In this document: positions 34,464-43,076 of the stretch, piece after piece
Layout: each line of letters starts with the position of its first letter
Numbering within the stretch: position 1 is the first letter of the stretch
Source of the DNA: JADLHS01 sp964594985
GTDB taxonomy: Bacteria > Verrucomicrobiota > Verrucomicrobiia > Limisphaerales > JADLHS01
Direction: 5' to 3'
Length of the DNA: 64,000 nt
Assembly: GCA_964594985.1 (NCBI GenBank)
Contig: CAZQNQ010000025.1
Span: forward strand, 1-64,000
Notes under the pieces: generated by a model
What the model was told of the DNA's origin: nothing
Database searches by the model: none
Seen by the model: only the letters and a program-made list of their open reading frames with translations
Program-made: the position numbers and the translations under genes

Positions 34464-36196
34464 TTGCGGTTCAAGAGGAGCACGAGCAACACGAGGTTGA
34501 TCACGAACAAGACGAAGAAACCGATCTTGAAAAACAACAGAGGGTTGCGTTCGATCAACCGGGCGTTCTTGCGATAGAACGGGCGCACGGTCTGGGGATG
34601 TTCCAGATCGTATTTCATCTCGGAATAATTCTGGTAGCGCGCCTCGGGATCGGCGGCGATGGCGCGCAGCAAAATGGCTTCGAGCCACGGCGGGATGTTT
34701 TGATTGAGCTTGGCCGGGGCTTGCGGCGCGTGAAATACCGGGGTTTGGAAGGGTTCGATTTCGCCGTAGGGATATTTGCCGGTGAGCGCTTCAAAGACGG
34801 TCACGCCGACCGCAAACACTTCGGTGCGCTCGGAGAGCGGCGCGGCGGCGAAGCGTTCCGGCGCGAGATAGCTCGGCGTTCCGGCGCGCGAGGTGACGGT
34901 GAATTCGCCCGCGATGCTGCCGAAATCAATCAGCTTGAAATCAATCTGGTCGTTGCGTTTGAAGACGAGAATGTTCTCCGGCTTCAAGTCGCCGTGGACG
35001 AGATCGTGGCTCAGGAGAAATTGTCCGGCGGCCAGCAAAAACTTTGCGAGCGTGACCGCTTCCGGAACATCGAGCGGCTTCGCGGCGAGGAAATGTTTGA
35101 GCGTCGGGACGGGATGATATTCCTGAACGTAGTAAAGGAATTGCTGGCCTTGCGGCACGAAGGCCCGGGCGAAGTAATCCGCCTGCAAACGCGCGGCGGT
35201 CCAGATTTCGCGGACAAACTGGCTGTGGATGGTGTCGTTGTCGCGGGCCTGGAGCGGCGCGAATTTCAGGACGAAGGACGCGCCGTTGCGCGTGGCGACC
35301 CACGTGCGGTTGTTGTGCTTGAAGGATTGCTTCAGCGTGAACCCGTCCACGACCTGACCCGCTTCGAGCTTCTCCGGAATCTCCAGGCGCGCATGGCCGC
35401 TGGCGCTGAACGGGTCAACGGCCTCAACCTCGATGACCACGGCGGACATGTCATCGAGTTGGTCGGCTTCCTTCACATGTTCGCGGGCGTGACTGATGAG
35501 CGTGCGGGCGGAACTGTGGGTGGCGAGTTGATCGCGAATCTGAACATCGCTCAACACACTCGTGATGCCGTCGGAGCAGAGCAACACGGTGTCGTCGGCG
35601 CGGACGTCGGTTTCAAAATAGTGCGGTGTCACTTCCGCCTCCATGCCCATGCTGCGCTGGAGCACGTGTTGGAAGCCGGGCTGCGTCTCGGCGTGATCTT
35701 CGGACAGTTGCGTGAGCTGGTCGCCGCGCAGGAGATAAACCCGCGAGTCGCCGACGTTCAGGCCATGTAAGCGATCACCTTCAATGACGGCAACGGCAAC
35801 GGTGCAGAGCAATTCGACCCGCTCGAAGCGCGTCATGGACTCCTGATGCAACGAACGATTGATGAGCCGGGCAAATTCCTCCAGCGCCTTGCGGATGCTC
35901 CAGCCGCGCGGACGGGATTTGAAGTAGCTGATGAAGTTCGCGACGGTTTTCTCCGCGGCTTCACGGCCCAGTTCGGCGCGGCCCACGCCATCGGCAAGCG
36001 CGGCGATCACGATGTCGCGATGCGGCCGGCCATCGCAGGCGTCGGCCGAAGGTTGGTCCTTCTCGCGTCCGAGCGCGCAACTGGTGATGCGGGTCTTCAA
36101 CCCCAGCAACGCCTCGGGCAACGGAGCGAACTCCGCGCCTTGAGGATTGTTGCCGGTCGGATTCATCCGCGCTTCAGTTGGTTGGTTTGCAACCAT
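34460..36196 (-). CDS. PP2C phosphatase-Ser/Thr protein kinase fusion
   Basis: 578 residues. An N-terminal PP2C phosphatase domain (about 30-260: 'ALADGVGRA', 'LNVGDSRVYLL', 'LLCSDGITSVL', 'DDMSAVVIEV') is joined to a protein kinase (about 270-540: lysine in 'ASFVLKFAP', catalytic loop 'HGDLKPENILV', 'LIDFGSIAG', 'GTPSYLAPERF') and one C-terminal membrane segment. The catalytic loop has HGD, not HRD, so it is a non-RD kinase. A kinase gene in the same position is known in the nitrate-assimilation operon of Pseudomonas aeruginosa. It may tune uptake or reduction. An in-frame ATG at 36166 is an alternative start. Confidence 0.92.
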   Translation of the reverse strand: MVANQPTEARMNPTGNNPQGAEFAPLPEALLGLKTRITSCALGREKDQPSADACDGRPHRDIVIAALADGVGRAELGREAAEKTVANFISYFKSRPRGWSIRKALEEFARLINRSLHQESMTRFERVELLCTVAVAVIEGDRLHGLNVGDSRVYLLRGDQLTQLSEDHAETQPGFQHVLQRSMGMEAEVTPHYFETDVRADDTVLLCSDGITSVLSDVQIRDQLATHSSARTLISHAREHVKEADQLDDMSAVVIEVEAVDPFSASGHARLEIPEKLEAGQVVDGFTLKQSFKHNNRTWVATRNGASFVLKFAPLQARDNDTIHSQFVREIWTAARLQADYFARAFVPQGQQFLYYVQEYHPVPTLKHFLAAKPLDVPEAVTLAKFLLAAGQFLLSHDLVHGDLKPENILVFKRNDQIDFKLIDFGSIAGEFTVTSRAGTPSYLAPERFAAAPLSERTEVFAVGVTVFEALTGKYPYGEIEPFQTPVFHAPQAPAKLNQNIPPWLEAILLRAIAADPEARYQNYSEMKYDLEHPQTVRPFYRKNARLIERNPLLFFKIGFFVLFVINLVLLVLLLNRK

Positions 36197-36200
36197 GAGT

Positions 36201-37421
36201 TCAAATGCGCGCGGCGGACAACGCGCCCCACGTGGTGCGCCACCGCGTCTTCACCTGCGTCAAACCGCCGAGCGCCAGCAGGCACAGTCCGGCGAAGATG
36301 AGCAGGCCGAACAGGTAATTGCCGAAATGTTGTTTGCTCTGCCCCATCATGTTCGCCAGCAGGAATCCGCCCAGACCGCCGCCGCAGCCGACGAGGCCGG
36401 TCATCAGGCCGAGTTCCTTGCCGAAGCGTTGCGGGAGCAATTGGAACACCGAGCCGTTGCCCATGCCGAACGCCGCGCACGCGATGAAGAACGCCGCGAC
36501 GTTCAACCACATGCTGTTGATCACGCCACCGCAAATCAGGGCCACGCCGGCGACCGAGTAATAGACGTACAGCGAACGGATGCCGCCGATGCGATCGGAA
36601 ATCGCGCCGCCAATCGGGCGACCGAGCGCGCCGACCGCCGTGCAGAGCGCGACCAGATCGCCCGCTTGTGACGGGCTGACCGCGAAACGATCCTTGAAAT
36701 ACATGCCCAGCGAGTAGGCCAGCCCGACAAAACCGCCGAACGAGACGGTGTAAAAGAAACAGAACCAATGAACGTCCTTGTCACGAAACATGCGGAAGTA
36801 ATCGCCAATTTTTTTCGGCGCGGCAGCGACCGGAGGCTCTTTGGAAACGATGATGTAAACCGCCAGCACGATGACTGCTGGAATCAACGCAAACCCGAAC
36901 ACCGCCGGCCAGCCGTAGGCGGCCGCCAGCCGCGGGGCGAGCAACGCATCAATCACCACACCGATGTTGCCTGCACCAGCCAGACCCATGACCAGCCCTT
37001 GCATGTGCGGCGGATACCAGCGACCCGCTTGAGGAATGGCCACGGCAAAACTCGCGCCCGCGACACCCAGCACCACGCCCATCAATAGCGTGGCTTCGTA
37101 ATTCTTCAACCCGAACTTCCAAGCGCACAGCAAACCGGTGATCACGATGAGTTGCGCGATGATGCCCGTGGTTTTCGCGCCGATGCGATCCACGAGCAGG
37201 CCCAGCACGAGCCGGAAGAATCCGCCGAACAGAATCGGCACCGACACCATGAAGAATCGTTGCTGCGTGGTGAGGTTAAGCGATTCCGGCGCGGCGATCT
37301 GGTTCGCGAGCACGCCCAGGAGCGTCCAGACCATGAAGCTGTAATCGAAGTAGAGAAAGGCACTGACGAGGGTCGGCCAATGACCGGCGGTGCGGAGTTG
37401 CGATGCTTTGCTGGTGCTCAT
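36201..37421 (-). CDS. narK: NarK/NasA-type nitrate transporter (MFS)
   Basis: 406 residues from the ATG at 37421; the frame extends 51 residues upstream but that part has no membrane segment and looks noncoding. About twelve membrane spans. The nitrate signatures appear as 'GASFAVAIPQAGRWYPP' and 'GMGNGSVFQLLPQRFG' (the two glycine-rich nitrate motifs of NNP-family porters), with 'GRPIGGAISDRIGG' between halves. Imports nitrate and/or exports nitrite. Ends 4 bp before the kinase gene, probably one transcript. Confidence 0.9.
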   Translation of the reverse strand: MSTSKASQLRTAGHWPTLVSAFLYFDYSFMVWTLLGVLANQIAAPESLNLTTQQRFFMVSVPILFGGFFRLVLGLLVDRIGAKTTGIIAQLIVITGLLCAWKFGLKNYEATLLMGVVLGVAGASFAVAIPQAGRWYPPHMQGLVMGLAGAGNIGVVIDALLAPRLAAAYGWPAVFGFALIPAVIVLAVYIIVSKEPPVAAAPKKIGDYFRMFRDKDVHWFCFFYTVSFGGFVGLAYSLGMYFKDRFAVSPSQAGDLVALCTAVGALGRPIGGAISDRIGGIRSLYVYYSVAGVALICGGVINSMWLNVAAFFIACAAFGMGNGSVFQLLPQRFGKELGLMTGLVGCGGGLGGFLLANMMGQSKQHFGNYLFGLLIFAGLCLLALGGLTQVKTRWRTTWGALSAARI

Positions 37422-37870
37422 TTCAGGTTGTTCGGCGAGTTCCCGAAACAGCGGAAGCCTCGCTCGCGCAACCCAATGCCAGACCCGTGCCAGCCCCATC
37501 CCGGACGAAAGAATTCCGGCTGCGCGAGTCTCATCCGCCACATGAGGACTGGTCATGGCATGATTTGCAGCCATTCAAACCGCACATATTAACCGCTATG
37601 GGCCAGATTCCCGGCCCGGCGATAAAAACCACTTTTCTGATCGGAGCCAACCGGGGTTCACCCAAAGCGCTGGCGCAATTTAACCACGATGCGCACGTTT
37701 GGTTTCACCGAGGACCGCCGGTTGTTTCGCTCACCTGCCACCGCCATCAATCAAAATTTCAGCGGTGCCGGGCTTGAACCCGCCGCCGCCCCGGAACTAA
37801 GTGGAGTTTCAGCAGTTCCAGCCCACGACGCACAACACACTAGCCTGGATATTTCACACTCTTGATTGCT
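37422..37870. other. Gene-free stretch upstream of narK
   Basis: No supported gene. Its first 150 bp could code for an N-terminal extension of the transporter if translation starts at 37574, which I think unlikely. A regulatory region for the lower half of the nitrate genes is probable here, but I see no clear promoter. Confidence 0.4.
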
Positions 37871-38023
37871 CCTCTCATTAGCACCGGGCTTCAGCCCGGT
37901 GAACCAAGGGCCATGGCGCGTTTAACCGCTTCAGCGGTTTTCTCCCTCGGTGGGAAGCCGTTGAAACGGCTGCGAGCGCCTCCCCCGCTTGCCACCGGGC
38001 TGAAGCCCGGTGCTAATGAGAGG
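37871..38023. repeat. 153-bp cloverleaf element with perfect 31-bp arms
   Basis: Arms 37871-37901 and 37993-38023 are exact reverse complements (CCTCTCATTAGCACCGGGCT...). Each arm is itself a hairpin (CACCGGGCT/AGCCCGGTG). The interior has two more hairpins, AACCGCTTCAGCGGTT and AGCCGTTGAAACGGCT. No gene inside. It ends 13 bp from the porin stop codon and may serve as its transcription end. Confidence 0.95.
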
Positions 38024-38036
38024 TTATGAAACCGCT

Positions 38037-39548
38037 CTAAAAGCGAACGACGGTCTGGATATAAAACCAATCCGCATCGGTCGAACCACCAACGTTCTGC
38101 CAGGTTTGATCAATGTAATTACCGGCGAAAAAGTGTCCGTAACCACCCTCGATCGAGGCGAATTTGGTGAGGGTGTAACCGACTACGAGATCAATTTCAC
38201 CACCGAGAAAACTGTCATAATTCGGGTTGGTGGTGAAACCATTCCCAGCCCCGACGGCACCACCGGTGCGCGCCACGCCGCCTTTGTTGTAAAAATTGTC
38301 GCCGGTATCCGCGAGCCAGAAGAGGTGTCCTTCCAGCGCGACCGAAACACGCGGATGCGGCTTGATGCTGAAGATGGCGCGCGCGTCGTGGATGTTCTGC
38401 CAGGAAGCGATATCCATGTAACCCCAATGTCGGTGTCCGGTCGGATACAACTGGTCAAACGTCCCGTGCTTGCCATCGGTGGCACTGTCGTCGCCGGACC
38501 CAAATGCATACTCCAGCGCGAAACGTGGCGTCATGGCGCTTTCACCGAAGGTATAGCCGACGTTCGCCACCACCGCGTAGGCTTCGTGATCGAGTTTCGG
38601 CGAACCATTAGCCTGCTTCCAACTGCCGAATTGATACGCGGCCTCGACCGTGTAATCGAAAGCACCAAGTTCACCAGGGTTGGATTTCAAGCGGGTGCCG
38701 ACCGTGTAGATGTCGCGCGCCGCCGGGGCCGCGGTTTGAAAAGGCAACACGGCCCCGGTATCGGCGGTCGCCGCGCCGATGTCTTCGTTCCGCGCAAAGA
38801 AATAAACTTCCGTCGTGTTCTTGGGAAGCTGCTTGGTCGTGACATGCAGGCCGGAGAACAACGAGTAATCATTCCAGACGTTATGATTGTTATCGTTCGG
38901 CAACACCAATTTGCTTCCGAAGGCTTCGGCGGCGAACCATTCGTGTTGCCAGCGCACTTTCGCGGCATCGAACACCCGACCGATGTTGTTCCATGCGAAG
39001 GCGCCGACCAGACGTTCATCACCGTAACTCAATTCCTGACGACCAATTTTGGCCGACACGGGAAATTCCTTGTGATTGCCGACCGTGACATAGGCCTGGT
39101 GCAAATCCACGAGGCCGTCCTGCTCGGGCCCGCCGCGTCCGCCCGGGCCCGGCACCGGGCCGGCACCGGTTTCGCTGCGGCTGTCACTCCACGTTTCGCT
39201 GCTGCGCGCCTGCACAAAGGCGCTCCACCATTTGTCGGTGTAACCGACGTTCGCCAAAACTTTGCTGCTGAAGTAGTCGTTGTCGTTGCGGGTGCCGGTG
39301 GTGGTGGTGGCGCGAAAGTCGTTGTTTCCCGGCAGGCCCAACGCACCTTCCTTCAGTTCATAACGCACTCGCACCGATCCGCCAATGTCCCAGACGGAGT
39401 AATACGGGTCTTTGGCGCGGAGATAGGAATTGAGGAAGCCGGGAAACGGCTGTAGTGGAGCGGGCGGGGTGTATTGCGCATAGACGCAGTTGGCAGCGGC
39501 GAGCACCATTGCGCTCGCGCTGATTACGGGAGTCAGTTTTGATTTCAT
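38037..39548 (-). CDS. Alginate-export-family outer-membrane porin
   Basis: 503 residues. A signal peptide 'MKSKLTPVISASAMVLAAA' is cleaved near 'VYA-Q'. The rest has many alternating strands and ends 'FYIQTVVRF' with the terminal phenylalanine typical for outer-membrane barrels. 'KIGRQELSYGDERLVGAFAWNN' (quoted only as its R-Q-E core) and 'WQHEWFAAEAFGSK' match the alginate_exp/AlgE-like family. Placed between the nitrate ABC genes and narK, it probably lets nitrate cross the outer membrane and not alginate. Confidence 0.87.
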   Translation of the reverse strand: MKSKLTPVISASAMVLAAANCVYAQYTPPAPLQPFPGFLNSYLRAKDPYYSVWDIGGSVRVRYELKEGALGLPGNNDFRATTTTGTRNDNDYFSSKVLANVGYTDKWWSAFVQARSSETWSDSRSETGAGPVPGPGGRGGPEQDGLVDLHQAYVTVGNHKEFPVSAKIGRQELSYGDERLVGAFAWNNIGRVFDAAKVRWQHEWFAAEAFGSKLVLPNDNNHNVWNDYSLFSGLHVTTKQLPKNTTEVYFFARNEDIGAATADTGAVLPFQTAAPAARDIYTVGTRLKSNPGELGAFDYTVEAAYQFGSWKQANGSPKLDHEAYAVVANVGYTFGESAMTPRFALEYAFGSGDDSATDGKHGTFDQLYPTGHRHWGYMDIASWQNIHDARAIFSIKPHPRVSVALEGHLFWLADTGDNFYNKGGVARTGGAVGAGNGFTTNPNYDSFLGGEIDLVVGYTLTKFASIEGGYGHFFAGNYIDQTWQNVGGSTDADWFYIQTVVRF

Positions 39549-39592
39549 TCAGTTAGTTTGGGTGTTTCTTCTGATGACGGCGTTGACTTGAA

Positions 39593-40459
39593 TCAAGCGG
39601 GATTCAAAACGGTTTCCTTCGCCGGGACCGAGGGCGCGGCGATGGGCGCGGCCGGCGCGGCGGGTTTGGCGCTGGCGTGCTTGCGATGCGCATGAACCTC
39701 CAGGAATTCGATCAAGTGCTCGCGCAGCTTGTAATAATCGGGATGCTCCATCACGGCCTTGCGCTCGCGCGGGCGCGGGAAATTCACGGGCAGAATGTCG
39801 CCGACCTCGGCTTCCGGGCCGTCGGTCATGCACACGACGCGGTCGCTGAGGAACAAGGCTTCATCCACGTCATGCGTGACCATGAGCGCGGTGATGTTGT
39901 TCTTGGACCAGAGATCCACGAGCACCTGTTGCAACTCGTAGCGCGTGAGCGAGTCCAACATGCCGAACGGCTCGTCGAGCAACAGCATCTTGGGCTTGAG
40001 CGCGAAGGCGCGGGCGATGCCGACGCGTTGTCTCATGCCTTGCGAAAGTTCCGCGGGCTTCTTGTGCATCGCATCGCCGAGTCCAACCACCGTAAGGTAA
40101 TACTCCACGATCTCGCGGCGCTCTTCCCGGCTCGCGGTGAAGAACACCTGGTCCACGCCGAGCATGACGTTCTCGAACGCCGTCAGCCACGGCAGCAGCG
40201 AGGGCGATTGAAACACCACGCCGCGATCCGGCCCGGCCCCGACCAGTTCCTTGCCGGCGAGAATGATGCCGCCGCCGGAAATGTCGTTCAGCCCGGCGAG
40301 CATCGAAAGCACGGTGGACTTGCCACAGCCCGAGTGGCCAATGAGCGTGACGAACTCGCCCTTCTGGATGTTGAGATTGAAATCCTTGACGATGACCGCC
40401 GGACCTTTGGGCGTCGGGTAAATCTTCGTCAGTTGGGATAATTCGACGTAATTGTTCAT
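39593..40459 (-). CDS. Nitrate ABC transporter ATPase (NrtD-like)
   Basis: 288 residues from the ATG at 40459. Walker A 'GHSGCGKST', signature 'LSQGMRQRV', Walker B 'MLLLDEPFGMLD', H-loop 'MVTHDVDEALFLSDRVV' all intact. C-terminal Ala/Pro-rich tail. Pairs with the next ATPase to drive NrtB. Its flanks contain an inverted CGCAAAG repeat instead of a normal spacer. Confidence 0.92.
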   Translation of the reverse strand: MNNYVELSQLTKIYPTPKGPAVIVKDFNLNIQKGEFVTLIGHSGCGKSTVLSMLAGLNDISGGGIILAGKELVGAGPDRGVVFQSPSLLPWLTAFENVMLGVDQVFFTASREERREIVEYYLTVVGLGDAMHKKPAELSQGMRQRVGIARAFALKPKMLLLDEPFGMLDSLTRYELQQVLVDLWSKNNITALMVTHDVDEALFLSDRVVCMTDGPEAEVGDILPVNFPRPRERKAVMEHPDYYKLREHLIEFLEVHAHRKHASAKPAAPAAPIAAPSVPAKETVLNPA

Positions 40460-40468
40460 GGGAATTGC

Positions 40469-40551
40469 CTCACGCAAGGGCCGCGAAGGGCGCAAAGGTG
40501 AAGAAGAATTTGTTTTATTCTCCTTTGCGTCCTTCGCGGCCCTTGCGTGAG
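40469..40551. repeat. Inverted CGCAAAG-type repeat between the two ATPase genes
   Basis: Arms 40469-40498 and 40522-40551 pair with one mismatch (CTCACGCAAGGGCCGCG...). It fills the whole intergenic space. A long hairpin in the mRNA between two subunit genes could set their relative expression. Confidence 0.93.
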
Positions 40552-40559
40552 TATTGGGT

Positions 40560-41462
40560 TCATTCCACGGAAACGGTTTCTTCTTTGATTTCGCGTTTGC
40601 GAATCGGTTGCCGCCGCCAGTTCATCATGCCGCGCGGGAGGTTCAGGTTTTCGGGTTCGATGTCGGGCAGGACGAGTTTTTTCGTGATAGTTGTGTGCCG
40701 GTTGCTTTTGGAGTTCAACATGAATGAAATGACATCGCGGCGGACTTGTTTGAAATGATCGTCGTGATTGATGGCCTTGCGGTCACGCGGCCGCGGAATC
40801 TCCACCGGGAACGACGGCCCAAGCGTCGCGCCCGGCCCGGCGGTGAGCGGGATGATCCGGTCGGCGAGATAAATGCCTTCATCGGGATCGTTGGTGATGA
40901 GCACCACGGTTTTCTTGTCTGCCTGCCAAATGCGGGAGATTTCATCCTGCAACGTCGCGCGGGTCAACGCATCGAGCGCGGAGAGTGGTTCGTCGAGCAA
41001 CAGGATTTGCGGGTCCATCGCCAGGGCGCGGGCCACGCTCACGCGTTGCCTCATGCCGCCGGAAAGTTCGCTGGGCTTCTTGTCGCGCGCGGGAGTGAGA
41101 TTCACCATCGCGATGTATTTCTCGACGTGCTCGGTCTTCTTGGCGGTCGTCCAGTTGGGATTCACCTGGTCCACGGCGAGTTGGATGTTTTCAAACACCG
41201 AGAGCCACGGCAGCAGCGAGTAGTTCTGGAACACCACGCCGCGATCCGGGCCGGGTTCGGTGATTTCGAGATCGTTCAACTTGGCCGTGCCGGAGTCCGG
41301 CTTGAGCAAACCGGTGATCATGTTGATCAGCGTGGTCTTGCCCGCGCCGGAGAAGCCGACGATGGCGACGAACTCGCCTTTCTCGATGCTCAAGTTCACA
41401 TCCTTGAGCACCGCAGTGCCGCCGAAACTTTTGCTGACGTTTTTAAGTTCTAAAAAGGCCAT
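40560..41462 (-). CDS. Nitrate ABC transporter ATPase (NrtC-like, altered H-loop)
   Basis: 300 residues. Walker A 'GFSGAGKTT', signature 'LSGGMRQRV', Walker B 'ILLLDEPLSALD'. The H-loop reads 'LITNDPDEGIYLADR', asparagine where ATPases normally have histidine, so one of the two ATP sites may be weak. A C-terminal extension of about 50 residues after 'HTTITKK' has no recognised domain; cyanobacterial NrtC has a much larger regulatory domain there. Separated from nrtB by a GxxExxY gene on the other strand. Confidence 0.92.
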   Translation of the reverse strand: MAFLELKNVSKSFGGTAVLKDVNLSIEKGEFVAIVGFSGAGKTTLINMITGLLKPDSGTAKLNDLEITEPGPDRGVVFQNYSLLPWLSVFENIQLAVDQVNPNWTTAKKTEHVEKYIAMVNLTPARDKKPSELSGGMRQRVSVARALAMDPQILLLDEPLSALDALTRATLQDEISRIWQADKKTVVLITNDPDEGIYLADRIIPLTAGPGATLGPSFPVEIPRPRDRKAINHDDHFKQVRRDVISFMLNSKSNRHTTITKKLVLPDIEPENLNLPRGMMNWRRQPIRKREIKEETVSVE

Positions 41463-41472
41463 AACTTTTTAT

Positions 41473-41553
41473 GCCTCACGCAAAGAGCGCAAAGGACGCA
41501 AAGGGGATTGTTGTTGAAATTCCTTTGCGGTCTTTGCGTCCTTGGCGTGAGGC
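41473..41553. repeat. Inverted CGCAAAG-type repeat beside the GxxExxY gene
   Basis: Arms 41473-41504 and 41522-41553 pair with few mismatches (GCCTCACGC...GCGTGAGGC). A further half-copy lies at 42029-42059, so the GxxExxY gene is bracketed by this repeat family. Confidence 0.9.
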
Positions 41554-41589
41554 TTTGCTTGAATTATTTACGAACCGCACACACGCTGA

Positions 41590-42057
41590 ATGCCTATGCC
41601 AACCACGCCACTCACCGAAAACCAAATCTCCAAAATCATTCTCGACGCGGCTTTCAAAGTTCACACCCGAACCGGCCCGGGGTTGTTGGAAAGCGTTTAC
41701 GAAGTCACCCTGGCGCATGAACTGCGCAAAGCCGGGTTGCAAGTCGAGCGCCAAGTTGCCATTCCGATTCGCTACGATGACTTGACGTTTGACGAAGGTT
41801 TCCGGGCTGATTTGTTGGTTGAGAACAAGGTCATTGTGGAGCTGAAATCTGTTGAACAACTGCTGAAAGTGCATAGCAAGCAACTGCTCACGCAATTGCG
41901 CCTTAGTGATCGCAGACTCGGATTGCTGATCAACTTCGGCGAGGTTCATCTGAAGAACGGCATCGAACGCGTCGTCAACGGATTGCCCGAGGAAGGCAGC
42001 CGTGGCTTGTCGGCAAAACTTCATTCCTTCTTTGCGTCCTTGGCGTTCTTTGCGTGA
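41590..42057 (+). CDS. GxxExxY family protein
   Basis: 155 residues (or 153 from the second ATG). 'GPGLLESVYEVTLAHELRKAG' contains the name-giving G-x-x-E-x-x-Y, followed by 'LLVENKVIVELKSVEQL', a PD-(D/E)XK-nuclease-like core (D...E-x-K). Function of the family is unknown. It is the only plus-strand gene in the nitrate block and interrupts it between nrtB and nrtC. Its last ten residues (SFFASLAFFA) are encoded by a CTTTGCGTCCTT repeat. It therefore looks like a mobile passenger within a repeat pair. Confidence 0.9.
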   Translation: MPMPTTPLTENQISKIILDAAFKVHTRTGPGLLESVYEVTLAHELRKAGLQVERQVAIPIRYDDLTFDEGFRADLLVENKVIVELKSVEQLLKVHSKQLLTQLRLSDRRLGLLINFGEVHLKNGIERVVNGLPEEGSRGLSAKLHSFFASLAFFA

Positions 42058-42068
42058 GGTTTTCATGC

Positions 42069-42863
42069 TCAAGCGGTTTTGAACCGGCGTTCCACCAGAC
42101 TCATCAACCGGTCGAGGATGAAACCCACGACGCCAATCGTGATGATGCACAGAATGATGTGTTCGTAGATGAGCGCGTTGTATTCCTGCCACAGGAAGCC
42201 GCCCACGCCCGGACGACCAGTGAGCATTTCCGCCGCGACAATCACCAGCCACGCGATGCCCAGACTCAGCCGGAAACCGGTGAACATGTAAGGCAGCGTC
42301 GCGGGAATCAGCACCTTGAACAAAGTCTTCGTGCGCGACAGTTTCAGCACCTTGGCGACGTTGAGATAATCCTGCGGCACGGCGCGCACACCGACGGCGG
42401 TGTTCAGCACGGTCGGCCACATGGCGCAAACTGCGATGGTGAACAACGCGCCGAGTTCACTCGCCTGCTTGCCGGCCCCGAGAAACAGGACCAACCCCAA
42501 CGGCAACCACGCCAGCGGCGAAACCGGGCGCAACACCTGGATGATCGGGTCGAAGGTTTTGGTGAACGTCTTGGACAACCCGAGGAAGAAGCCGATGGGC
42601 GTGCCGATGATCAACGCGAGCGCGTAACCTTTCGCCACCAGCACGAGCGAATACCACGTGAAACGCAGGATGCCTTGATCCATTTCGCCGCGCTTCTCAA
42701 AGGGCTTGAGAATGTAATCCTTGCTGCTCGCCCAGGTTTTTGCCGGCGAGGGAAGTTCCTTGGCCCAGGTGGAACAGGACAGTTGCCACAGTAACAGCAC
42801 CACGCCCGCGCCGATCAGCGGCAGGATGAGCCAGTCAATTTTCTTCAACCAGTTTTCTTTCAT
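42069..42863 (-). CDS. nrtB: Nitrate ABC transporter permease
   Basis: 264 residues from the ATG at 42863. About six membrane spans with the permease coupling motif 'AAEMLTGRPGVGGFLW' (EAA loop) and 'RPVSPLAWLPLGLVLFLG', typical for the NrtB/SsuC/TauC family. Works with the two ATPases and NrtA. Its upstream space is filled by a nested palindromic element. Confidence 0.93.
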   Translation of the reverse strand: MKENWLKKIDWLILPLIGAGVVLLLWQLSCSTWAKELPSPAKTWASSKDYILKPFEKRGEMDQGILRFTWYSLVLVAKGYALALIIGTPIGFFLGLSKTFTKTFDPIIQVLRPVSPLAWLPLGLVLFLGAGKQASELGALFTIAVCAMWPTVLNTAVGVRAVPQDYLNVAKVLKLSRTKTLFKVLIPATLPYMFTGFRLSLGIAWLVIVAAEMLTGRPGVGGFLWQEYNALIYEHIILCIITIGVVGFILDRLMSLVERRFKTA

Positions 42864-42887
42864 GCTTTGATTTTCGGTTTCGGTTTT

Positions 42888-43064
42888 CTCACGCAAAGGA
42901 CACGAAGGGCGCAAAGGTTTTTGGAGCGCGGGCTTCAGCCCGCTTCAACGTGCAAATGGATACAAGCATTCCGTCCGCCCGAAGCCGCTCCCTGAAGCGG
43001 CGGTAAAGCGGCGTGAACGCCGCGCTCCAAAAATCTTTGCGCCCTTTGCGTTCCTTTGCGTGAG
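42888..43064. repeat. Nested palindromic element between nrtA and nrtB
   Basis: An outer CTCACGCAAAGG / CCTTTGCGTGAG pair encloses TTTTTGGAGCGCGG / CCGCGCTCCAAAAA (about 42916-43030), which in turn holds GCGGGCTTCAGCCCGC and AGCGGCGTGAACGCCGC hairpins. Two families are nested here as at 27787-28091. Confidence 0.9.
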
Positions 43065-43076
43065 GCATAAATTCGT

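Noticed and set aside
37422..37574. Longer start for the nitrate transporter at 37574
   Set aside because: The 51 extra residues have no membrane segment and precede the expected first transmembrane helix; kept only as a possibility.
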